In this document: positions 15,941-23,462 of the stretch, piece by piece
Layout of the letters: every line of letters starts with the position of its first letter
Position numbering within the stretch: position 1 is the first letter of the stretch
From: Streptomyces bicolor
GTDB lineage: Bacteria > Actinomycetota > Actinomycetes > Streptomycetales > Streptomycetaceae
DNA: 64,000 bases
Reading direction: 5' to 3'
NCBI RefSeq assembly: GCF_000719285.1
Contig: NZ_JOFS01000008.1
Span: 248,001 to 312,000 of the forward strand
Notes under the pieces: generated by a model
Seen by the model: the letters and a program-made list of their open reading frames with translations, nothing else
Told to the model about the DNA's origin: nothing
Databases searched by the model: none
Made by a program: the position numbers and the translations under genes

Positions 15941-16777
15941 GTGGCGTCCACGTCTTTGCGAGACGACCCCACCGTGCCAAACAGCACCCATCACGCCCTC
16001 TCTCAACGACACTCCACCCAATTCCACGGCCTTCTGGAATACGCCCGACTGCCGTCGGCCGCGACCGATCTCATTCTGCTCGGCGACCTCACCGGCCGCT
16101 ACGCCACCGGCAGTTACAGCCGACTCACCTCCGAAGGCCGGACCGTTGCCCTGCGTACAGACCGCCAGGGGGCGGCCGACCACGGGCACCGGATCACCGC
16201 GGCCATCGCCTGCCATGTGGCCCGCGCCGGCGGCACCGTCGACCAGCTCACGCAGCTCCTGCTGCACCCCGAGCACGAAGGCGGACGGCACACCCGCAAC
16301 ATCGCCCTCCGATCCGGTCAGACACGCGCCCTGGACTACATCCGCCGGGTCTGGGCCAGCGCCTCCCAAACGGTCAGCACCACCAGGGCGGTGGATTCCC
16401 GGCACGACGCGTACGAGGTTCTCGCTGCCCTGCGGGACCGGATCGAGACCACCCCGTGGCGCGGGGAGCGGAGACGGACCGCGCTGCGGGTGCTGCGTGC
16501 GCACCTGACCTTCGCCAAGATCGCGGGCGGCCCCCTGCACCACGCCAGCGAGCGGCAGACCGCCGAGGAAGCCGGGATCTCCCGCACGACGCTGCGGGCC
16601 GTCTACGAGACCGTCCTCAAGCCGCAGGGCTGGCTGCGCCGGCTGCGGGTGGGCCACGGCCGGGAGGGCTCGACCTGGTACCTCGACTACGGCAACGCTC
16701 CCAGTCACGGTGCCCCTGCTCCATTGTCTCGTTTTCGGACCACTCAGTTCCCCCCCGACCCGGCACTTGAGGAGTAG
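15941..16777 (+). CDS. plasmid Rep-like protein, N-terminal half (ends at in-frame TAG)
   Basis: The frame gives 278 aa from a GTG at 15941; a second GTG at 15974 (PNSTHHALSQRHS) is an alternative start. The central part (residues about 50-200) resembles helix-turn-helix replication or primase-like proteins of actinomycete plasmids, and residues about 205-250 form a winged helix (EEAGISRTTLRAVYETVLKP, then GWLRRLRVGHGREG). After TAG at 16775-16777 the same frame stays open and continues into the next entry with no gap, so this looks like the front half of one interrupted protein of about 510 aa. Exact function is not established. Confidence 0.55.
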   Translation: MASTSLRDDPTVPNSTHHALSQRHSTQFHGLLEYARLPSAATDLILLGDLTGRYATGSYSRLTSEGRTVALRTDRQGAADHGHRITAAIACHVARAGGTVDQLTQLLLHPEHEGGRHTRNIALRSGQTRALDYIRRVWASASQTVSTTRAVDSRHDAYEVLAALRDRIETTPWRGERRRTALRVLRAHLTFAKIAGGPLHHASERQTAEEAGISRTTLRAVYETVLKPQGWLRRLRVGHGREGSTWYLDYGNAPSHGAPAPLSRFRTTQFPPDPALEE

Positions 16778-16834
16778 ACCACCCCTGAGACGGCCACGAC
16801 GGCCGACATCGACTCCACCGTCCTCGGCCAACTG

Positions 16835-17479
16835 ATGGGCCACGACGCCTTCGCCCACCACGGCCTCGGCAGCGCCGCCCTCATGCTCATCAGCGCCCTG
16901 CACCAACGCCCCCACCAGACGGTCGCCGAACTCGTCGGCACCTCCTCGGTCTCCCGCGCCACCGCCTACCGCACCCTGCGACGCCTCGCCGACCACGGCC
17001 TCGTCCACCACACCGGGGAGACCTGGGCCCTCGCCCCGCGTGCCCTGGAGGGCTTCGGTAACAACCTCCCGGACGCGGACACCGGCCGCGCCGCAGCACC
17101 GGCACAAGGCTGGGACAAGGTCGCCGAGCAACACGGCACTGCGGGTGTCGCGGCCCGGCGGAAGGCCCTGCACGCGAATGAGCGCGCGACCTACCGGGCG
17201 GCGCTGGACCGGCTTGCGGAGCACCGCAGCAAGGCCGTGGTGATCGTCCGCGACGGCCTCCAAATCCTGGTCCCCGCGCTGCGCCCCGACGAGATCCCGC
17301 CGACCTGGCACGCCCCGGACGGGCGCGTCCTCGACTCCGTAACAGGTCGTCCGGCTTCCGACTGGCGGGTCGCCACCGACGGCCGCCTGATCCTCATCAC
17401 CCCTGCCGACCAGCGCAGTTACGACGAGCTGGCCGCTGCCCATGCCGAAGCCATCAGCGAATGGGAGTCCGCCGCATGA
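16835..17479 (+). CDS. plasmid Rep-like protein, C-terminal half
   Basis: It is in the same frame as the preceding gene. The ATG at 16835 could restart translation after the TAG at 16777 and would yield 214 aa. A winged-helix domain is visible (HQTVAELVGTSSVSRATAYR, then LRRLADHGLVHHTGETWALA), followed by a helical region and a beta-rich end (SKAVVIVRDGLQILVPAL). It overlaps the next start by ATGA. Whether it works alone or is half of a broken protein cannot be told from sequence. Confidence 0.55.
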   Translation: MGHDAFAHHGLGSAALMLISALHQRPHQTVAELVGTSSVSRATAYRTLRRLADHGLVHHTGETWALAPRALEGFGNNLPDADTGRAAAPAQGWDKVAEQHGTAGVAARRKALHANERATYRAALDRLAEHRSKAVVIVRDGLQILVPALRPDEIPPTWHAPDGRVLDSVTGRPASDWRVATDGRLILITPADQRSYDELAAAHAEAISEWESAA

Positions 17480-18047
17480 ACCCACATCCCCCGGTCACCT
17501 CCGACGCAAGCGAGGCGGTGACGCCCCAGTCCCTGCGCAAGCAGTACGAGTCCGGGGCTACCGTCGACGAACTCGTCGCCGCCAGCGGCCTGTCGTATGG
17601 CACGGTCATCAACCGCCTGCACGAGGCCGGGACGGTGATGCGTACGTCGTGGCAGACCCGCAGGTTGCGCCAGGATCCCCAAGCGCGCCGACGTCTCGCA
17701 GCCCGTCTGCGCACCCTGTACGAGCAGCACGGCGCGACCCTCACAGACTCGCCGCGGCTGCGGGAGGAACGAGGCGTGCTGCCCGACGCCTGCTGATCGA
17801 GGCCGGCGGCACCGTGCGCACCCCGCAGCAGACGCTGCGGATGCGCGCAGCAGCCCGGGCCGCCAAGCGGCACAAGCTCGCGCTGTCTCTGCGGGCTCGC
17901 TACGAGGCCGGCGCCACGGTTCCGGACCTCGCCCAGGAGTGCAACTACTCCGTTGCCACGGTCTACCGGCTCCTGCACCAAGCAGGCACCCCAATGCGGC
18001 CCCAGCACCGACATGGCCCGACGCTCCACGAAGGGAAACGGCCGTGA
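17476..18047 (+). pseudogene. multi-HTH plasmid protein, frameshifted
   Basis: The ATG at 17476 overlaps the upstream stop. Three helix-turn-helix repeats are visible: LRKQYESGATVDELVAASGL with SYGTVINRLHEAG; a middle one (RTLYEQHGATLTD, then LAAAAGGTRRAARRLLIEAG in another frame); and LRARYEAGATVPDLAQECNY with SVATVYRLLHQAG. The first frame ends at 17796. One missing base near 17753 explains the break and would restore about 190 aa. Such repeats occur in small DNA-binding proteins beside rep/par genes of Streptomyces plasmids. Confidence 0.6.
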
Positions 18048-18242
18048 GCGCATCAGGTAGAGCTCTCGTTCGCTCCGCTGGTCGTGCCCATCGGATGCGA
18101 GACCTGCCTGAAGACCCTCCCGGCCACGCCCCAGCGGCACGCGCACCCCCTTCGTCGGCACGTAACCACCACCGAAAGTTCGGCCCTCTCGCCGACTCAC
18201 ACAAGTCAACGCGCCTTTCCAGTTTCAGGAGATCAAGCACAC

Positions 18243-18956
18243 GTGAGTGAGAACACCCGTATCAAGACCCTGGCGGCGGCCACGGCCAGCGCCTGGGATG
18301 CCTTCGTGATCGTGGTCGGCATGCTCAAGGGCGGCACCGGCAAGACCACCTCGGCCTGGTTCATCGCCCTTTACTACGCCGTCGTCCTGGAGCTGCCGAC
18401 GCTGCTGCTGGACGCCGACGCCACCAGCCAGTCCGCCTACGACTGGTTCAAGGTTGCCCAGGCCGAGGGCTTCGAGATCCCGGCCAACCTGGTGGTCGAG
18501 CGGTACCCGTTCGACGACATCGCCGAGTACATCCGTGAGAAGCGGTCCGAGTTCGGCGCGATCGTGGTCGACGCCGGCGGCGGCAGCTCCCGCATCTTCC
18601 ACGAGGCTGTTACCGAGGCGAACCGGCTGATCGTGCCGGTCGCCCCCACCAAGATCGAGCGCCGCAAGCTCGTGGCCACCTTCGACGAGGCCGAGCGCGC
18701 CGCCGCCCGCAACGAGCGCGACGTCACGGCCCATGTGGTGCTGGTCAAGGCCGACGACCGCACCAGCCTGCCCCGCACGGCGAAGGACAAGCTGCTGGAG
18801 CCTGCCGAGGGCGAGGGCATCGGCCCGGAGCGTGACGAGCCGTTCCCGCTCGCCGAGACCGTCATCCACTCGTGGGTGCACTACATGGAGGCCTTCGGCG
18901 AGGTCCCGACCGAGCTGAGCGAGTACGCCGAACTGATGAAGGAGCTCACGGCATGA
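18243..18956 (+). CDS. ParA-family partition ATPase
   Basis: A GTG at 18243 preceded by AGGAGA gives 237 aa. The deviant Walker A box is VGMLKGGTGKTTSA (about residues 25-38), followed by LLLDADATSQSA and IVVDAGGGSSRI as the A'/B boxes. ParA proteins move plasmid or chromosome copies along the nucleoid. The stop overlaps the start of the parB-like gene by 4 nt, the classical parAB arrangement. Being a plasmid-type ParA, it supports a plasmid origin for the block. Confidence 0.88.
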   Translation: MSENTRIKTLAAATASAWDAFVIVVGMLKGGTGKTTSAWFIALYYAVVLELPTLLLDADATSQSAYDWFKVAQAEGFEIPANLVVERYPFDDIAEYIREKRSEFGAIVVDAGGGSSRIFHEAVTEANRLIVPVAPTKIERRKLVATFDEAERAAARNERDVTAHVVLVKADDRTSLPRTAKDKLLEPAEGEGIGPERDEPFPLAETVIHSWVHYMEAFGEVPTELSEYAELMKELTA

Positions 18957-19786
18957 GCGAGCGTATGAAGCCCCCGGCCCGTCGCACAGGCCGCACCTTG
19001 GGCGGGGCCAAGAAGGCGACCCCGCCGCCTCCTCCCCCGGCCGCCGAGCTCACCCCCGAGCAGTACGCTGCCGAACAGGCCACCGCCCAGGACGAAGGCC
19101 GTCCCACTGCGGGCGAGGCGCAGGTTCAGCCCGCACCTTCCGCCGTTCCCGCCGAGGCATCGGCACAGGGCCGGACCGGGGCGGTGCCCGAAGTGGCACA
19201 GAGCTCCGCCCAGCCGACCGTCGAGGTGACGCCGAGGGCCGCCGTGCCGGAGCCAGCCGCTAGTCAGCCGGCTCGCCCCGCTGACGTAGCCTCCGAGGCG
19301 GCGACGGAATCCGCTGGGGAGGCAATGGCGGGGAAGGTGCCACCTCCGGCCCCAGCCCCCGAGCCCGCAGCACGTACGGTCCAGCCCCCACAGTCGGCCG
19401 AGCATGATTCGCAGAACGGGCCGACTCAGGGAGCTGAGATGGCCGTACGCTCTGCGATTCTGCCGCCTGCCACCAGTACGGCGTTCCCGGTAAGCAGCGG
19501 AGCGCCCGGTCCGCAGTACGACCAGCACGCCGGTTCACTTGCGGCGCCCACTAGCGGGACGTCATGGGAACACGGGCCTGGGCGTCCCAAGGACATCCCC
19601 GAGGCGGCGGTCGTCCTCAATCAGCGCATCATCGCGCGAGAGAGCCTCGATGCCTCGGTCCCCGCTGCGTTGAAGCTGAAGAAGCGGATTAAGCGGTTCG
19701 CGCTGGACAACGAACTCGATCACCTGCCCATGGGCGACATCGTCTCGGTCGCGCTGGACGAATGGCTTACCACCCGCGGCTTCTGA
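18953..19786 (+). CDS. ParB-like centromere-binding protein (RHH type)
   Basis: The 277-aa protein starts MSERMKPPARRTGRTLGGAK. Residues about 20-200 are low-complexity, rich in Pro, Ala and Glu. Only the last 65 residues look folded: ARESLDASVPAALKLKKRIK, then MGDIVSVALDEWLTTRGF, a ribbon-helix-helix pattern. It is translationally coupled to parA and probably fills the ParB role by binding a centromere such as the palindrome at 19873. The same C-terminal pattern recurs in the gene at 19920. Confidence 0.65.
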   Translation: MSERMKPPARRTGRTLGGAKKATPPPPPPAAELTPEQYAAEQATAQDEGRPTAGEAQVQPAPSAVPAEASAQGRTGAVPEVAQSSAQPTVEVTPRAAVPEPAASQPARPADVASEAATESAGEAMAGKVPPPAPAPEPAARTVQPPQSAEHDSQNGPTQGAEMAVRSAILPPATSTAFPVSSGAPGPQYDQHAGSLAAPTSGTSWEHGPGRPKDIPEAAVVLNQRIIARESLDASVPAALKLKKRIKRFALDNELDHLPMGDIVSVALDEWLTTRGF

Positions 19787-19872
19787 CCGACCGTACGGCA
19801 CAGGGGCGGCTGCGGCCCGGCAAGCCCGCTCAATGCGCGGCCGCCCCTTCCGCCGACTATTCCAATAGCCCA

Positions 19873-19896
19873 CTAGGCGGCTAACTAGCCGCCTAG
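19873..19896. repeat. perfect 24-bp palindrome, candidate parS/operator
   Basis: CTAGGCGGCTA-AC-TAGCCGCCTAG has 11-bp perfect arms; a further GCCGC follows at 19897. It lies between the ParB-like gene and its small RHH paralogue, 24 bp before the GTG start of the latter. RHH proteins bind short repeated palindromes of this kind. Confidence 0.6.
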
Positions 19897-19919
19897 CCGC
19901 ACCGAGCGGAGCAACGTTC

Positions 19920-20231
19920 GTGCCCGACCTCTCCCACCACGCCCGTCGGCTACGCGAGATGGCCGACGCACTCGATGCGCAGTCCGAGCCCGCCGACGAT
20001 CCACTCACTCCCCATCCCGACACTCTTGCGGTGATCGGCAACCGCCACATCAAACGCGGACAGCTCAACTACGCCGTCCCCGATGTCTTGCAACTCCAGC
20101 GGCGCATCCGCCGCTACAACGCCGACCAGGACATTCCCCACGGCGACATCGTCGCCCTGGCTCTCGACACCTGGCTTCGCGCCAAGGGCTACCCGCCCGA
20201 TCTCAATCCGCCCCGGGCCGAAGCACCATAA
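19920..20231 (+). CDS. small ribbon-helix-helix protein, ParB-like paralogue
   Basis: A GTG start with CGGAGC upstream gives 103 aa. Residues 40-95 (GNRHIKRGQLNYAVPDVLQL, then QRRIRRYNADQDIPHGDIVA, then LDTWLRAKGY) align well with the C-terminus of the ParB-like protein, so the two are paralogues. The short length is typical of RHH partition or operator-binding proteins. It follows the 24-bp palindrome, which it may bind to regulate itself. Confidence 0.65.
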   Translation: MPDLSHHARRLREMADALDAQSEPADDPLTPHPDTLAVIGNRHIKRGQLNYAVPDVLQLQRRIRRYNADQDIPHGDIVALALDTWLRAKGYPPDLNPPRAEAP

Positions 20232-20389
20232 GCGAACAGCCGAGCCAAATGCCGCTCGACTCCTCGCTGCACAGGCCTTCGTGTCACACCTGCTCCCCGA
20301 CGAGCTGTCACTCCTTGGCCACGCGAGTAACAAATCGACTCGTACTTTCTGGAGCCCCCTTCTCATCATCGGCTCTTGTCAGAATGGTG

Positions 20390-20868
20390 CCCTTTCACTG
20401 GACGTCGAGCCGACGGCGCCTGCCGCCGTGGGGTTTTGCACGGACCGGCACCGGGGATCGTGGTGATGCCTACGGGGACGGGTAAAACGGAGACGATGCT
20501 CGCGCTGCTCGTGGCCGCCCGGCCTGAGCGTCTGCTGGTGCTGGTGCCGACCGCCGCGCTGCGTGACCAGATCGCGGCGAAATTCGAGTCGCTCGATGCG
20601 GCCGGTGGTGGGCAAACTCCTGCACGGTTTCCGTGACGCTGCCGAGGCGGCGGCATTCGCTGCTGCCTGCAATGTGGTGGTCGCGACGCCGCACGCCCTG
20701 CAGGCCTGCGAGCCAGAGGCTCGCGAGGTACTGCTGGCTGCATTCAGCCACCTCATGGTCGACGAGGCCCATCATGCACCGGCGCCCAGCTGGTCACGCG
20801 TTGTCGAGGCGTTCTCCGACCGGCATGTCCTGCTGTTCACCGCCCCTCAGCCCGGTCGATTCCGCAGG
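20390..20868 (+). pseudogene. DEAD/DEAH-box helicase fragment
   Basis: Motif I (VVMPTGTGKTETMLALLVAA) and motif Ia (LVLVPTAALRDQIAAKFES) lie in one frame. After about 20600 the frame changes to NVVVATPHALQACEPEAREV, motif II (LMVDEAHHAPAPSW) and motif III-like DRHVLLFTA. Both N-terminus and C-terminal helicase lobe are missing, and a second frame break lies near 20440. It is the remnant of a superfamily II helicase, as found in defence or mobile loci. Confidence 0.7.
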
Positions 20869-21132
20869 TCACGTACAACGCGCTCTCCTGCTGATCTTCC
20901 TGCTGCCGCGCTACCCGCGCGTCGATCAGGCCGCGACCAAGGACGAGAGCTCTGCACCAGCCCCGGCGGCAGGAGCCCAGCCGACGGCGGACCCGCCCGG
21001 AGCCGCCCACCGCCGGCGCCTGACAGGCCTCGGTGCAGCCATGACGCGGCGTGGCCGACGGTCTGTCGGAACGTCGGACGCCCGCACCGGCGCGAGCACC
21101 GCGCATCACCTCTGGCACCCGAAGGCACCGAC
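20869..21132. other. no gene; 3' flank shared with 44.6 kb copy
   Basis: The last 75 bases (from about 21058) closely match 44606-44680 and belong to the duplicated histidine-kinase segment. Nothing was recognised in the first 190 bases. Confidence 0.4.
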
Positions 21133-22671
21133 TCATCGACGGCCCTGCCCGAAGTCGGCTGCGGGGAGGAGCAGGCGGAAAGTGCAGCCCTCGCCCGGGA
21201 CGGTATCGAGTTCGAGACGGCCGCCATGGCCCTGGGCGATGGCCGCGGCGATGGCGAGGCCGAGGCCGCTCCCGCCGTGGCTGCGGGAACGGGCGGGGTC
21301 GGCCCGGTAGAAGCGCTCGAAGACGTGCTCGGCGTCGATGGGGGCGAGGCCCGGTCCTTCGTCCGCCACCTCGATCACGCTGACCGGGAGGCGCTCCGGG
21401 AGCGGCGGCGAGGCGGAGGTGCGTCCCGGCCGGTCGGTGCCGCCGGTTCCGGGTCCGGTCTCTGTCGTACCCACCCGTACGTGGACACAGGTGCCCGGCG
21501 GCGTGTGTATGCGGGCGTTGGACAGCAGGTTCTCCAGGATCTGGCCCAGTCGGCGCGGGTCTCCGACGGTCTCGGCCACGTCGAGTTCCTCGGTGCCGCC
21601 CGGATCTGCCGGAGTGAGCAGCGGACCGAGGTCGACGGGGTGGGAGTGGCTGTGGACGGCGGCCGCGCTCACCGCGTCCGCCGCGAGCGAGAGCAGGTCG
21701 ACCCGTTCTCTGCGGTAGGAGGGTTCGCGGTCCAGGGTGGCGAGCAGTTGGAGGTCGTCGACGAGCAGGCTCATGCGCTCCGCGTTCTGCGCGATGAACC
21801 GGTTGGCCTCCCGTAGCTCACGCTCCGGGCGCTGCTCCGGACGCAGCGCGAGCTGGGCGTACCCCTGAATGGTCGTGAGCGGAGTGCGCAGTTCGTGCCC
21901 GGCGTCCGCGACGAACCGGCGCAGCCGTGCCTCGGAGGCCTCTCGGGCCCGCAGGGCGGTCTGCAGCCGGTCGAGCATGGAGTTCAACACCCGGCCGAGC
22001 CGTCCGATCTCGGTGCGCGGGTCGGTGTCCGGCAGTCGCAGGTCGAGTCGGCCCGCGGTGATGTCCTGGGCGGTTCGTTCCGTCCTGGTCAGTGGCAGCA
22101 GTCCCAGCCTCACCACCCACCGGCCCAGGGCGAGCAGGCCGGCGATCGTGACGGCGAGCAGCACGGCGTTCAGCCACAGCAGCTTCGAGGTGGCGCCGTC
22201 GACGGTGTCGAGCGGCAGGGCGACCACCGCGCTCATGCCGTCCGGGCCGGGATTGAGCAACACCCGCCAGCGGCCGTCACCGCTGATGGCGGACACGGTT
22301 TCCGGGTGCCCGTCCCTCAGGTCGAGGTCCTGCGCCTGATCGGCCAGCCGAGGCCCCAGCTTTGCCTCCGTGCCGAGGGAGTTTTTCAGGCGATGCCCGG
22401 AGGAGTCGTAGAAGTAGACGTGGAAATCCGACGGCAGTGCGTCCAGGCGCTCGGCCGGCGCGGGGAAAGTGCCACGGACGGCGTCGTAGAAGGCCGGGGT
22501 CGGGGGGTGGAACTCCACCAGTTGCTGGTCGACGCGTTCGAGCAGCCAGGAGCGGAGCACCACGTAGCCGATGGCCTGGGAGGTCAGTACCGCCGCCGTG
22601 GCGAGGACGGTGACGCCGAGGATCAGTCGTTGTCGCAGTGAGCCGGGTGGCCTGGGCAGGCGGGGGATCAC
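21133..22671 (-). CDS. sensor histidine kinase (two-component)
   Basis: The 512-aa protein has TM1 (RLILGVTVLATAAVLTSQAI), an extracytoplasmic sensor of about 120 residues, TM2 (LWLNAVLLAVTIAGLLALG), a HAMP region, the H-box FVADAGHELRTPLTT with His259 as phosphoacceptor, and the ATPase motifs (QILENLLSNARIHTP, VADEGPGL, GGSGLGLAIAAAIA). It overlaps the response regulator start by 4 nt. It is a paralogue of the kinase at 28049, including the sensor motif YFYDSSGHR (YFYDKGGHR there). Its position after GT39 suggests sensing of envelope state. Confidence 0.92.
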   Translation of the reverse strand: MIPRLPRPPGSLRQRLILGVTVLATAAVLTSQAIGYVVLRSWLLERVDQQLVEFHPPTPAFYDAVRGTFPAPAERLDALPSDFHVYFYDSSGHRLKNSLGTEAKLGPRLADQAQDLDLRDGHPETVSAISGDGRWRVLLNPGPDGMSAVVALPLDTVDGATSKLLWLNAVLLAVTIAGLLALGRWVVRLGLLPLTRTERTAQDITAGRLDLRLPDTDPRTEIGRLGRVLNSMLDRLQTALRAREASEARLRRFVADAGHELRTPLTTIQGYAQLALRPEQRPERELREANRFIAQNAERMSLLVDDLQLLATLDREPSYRRERVDLLSLAADAVSAAAVHSHSHPVDLGPLLTPADPGGTEELDVAETVGDPRRLGQILENLLSNARIHTPPGTCVHVRVGTTETGPGTGGTDRPGRTSASPPLPERLPVSVIEVADEGPGLAPIDAEHVFERFYRADPARSRSHGGSGLGLAIAAAIAQGHGGRLELDTVPGEGCTFRLLLPAADFGQGRR

Positions 22672-23411
22672 TGCTCCGGCGTCCCCTCGTGGTCGCGGGG
22701 CAGCCGCAGGCAGTAGCCGACGCCGCGCACGGTCTGGATGAGCGGCGGCTCGAAGGAGTCGATCTTCCTGCGCAGGTAGCGGACGTACGTCTCGATGATC
22801 CTGGCATCACCGGCGAAGTCGTAGCTCCAGACGTGGTCGAGGATCTGGACCTTGCTCACCACCTGGCCGGCGTTGGACAGGAGGTAGGCCAGGAGCTTGA
22901 ACTCGGTCGGGGACAGGGCGATGTACTGTCCCGCGCGGTGCACCTCGTGAGCGCCCTCGTCGAGTTCGAGGTCGGCGTAGCGCAGGACGCTCGGTGGTGG
23001 GAGTGCCGCGTCCACCGGTGCCGTGCGGCGCAGGATGGCCTCGATGCGCAGCAGCACCTCCTCGATGCTGAACGGTTTGGAGACGTAGTCGTCGCCGCCC
23101 ACGCTCAGGCCCTGGATACGGTCGTCGGTGCCGGTGCGGGCGGTCAGGAACAGGATCGGACATTCGTCCCCCGCCGCCCGCAGCCTGCGGGTCACCTCGA
23201 AGCCGTCCAGGTCGGGCAGCATCACGTCGAGCAGCACCAGGTGCGGTCGCAGGCGTTCGACCTCGACGAGGGCGGACTGTCCGGTGTCGGTGCTGCTCAC
23301 CTCGTATCCGGTCAGGCGGAGCGTCGCCTCCAGCAGGGTGCGGATGCTGGGCTCGTCCTCGACCACGAGAAGCCGATGTCGCGGACGAGTTGTTGCGGAC
23401 TGCTCGGTCAT
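22668..23411 (-). CDS. OmpR/PhoB-family response regulator
   Basis: This 247-aa regulator has a receiver domain (LLVVEDEPSIRTLLEATLRL; phosphoacceptor Asp62 in LVLLDVMLPDLDG; Lys in DDYVSKPF) and a winged-helix output domain (LSPTEFKLLAYLLSNAGQVV, then IIETYVRYLRRKID). It is upstream of and coupled to its kinase at 21133 and lies 51 bp after the GT39 stop. OmpR-type regulators usually bind direct repeats with 11-bp period. Confidence 0.93.
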   Translation of the reverse strand: MTEQSATTRPRHRLLVVEDEPSIRTLLEATLRLTGYEVSSTDTGQSALVEVERLRPHLVLLDVMLPDLDGFEVTRRLRAAGDECPILFLTARTGTDDRIQGLSVGGDDYVSKPFSIEEVLLRIEAILRRTAPVDAALPPPSVLRYADLELDEGAHEVHRAGQYIALSPTEFKLLAYLLSNAGQVVSKVQILDHVWSYDFAGDARIIETYVRYLRRKIDSFEPPLIQTVRGVGYCLRLPRDHEGTPEQ

Positions 23412-23462
23412 GACGTGATGCTGGTCCGTTCTCCCGGGTGGTCCCCGTTGCTCCGGCGTCGC

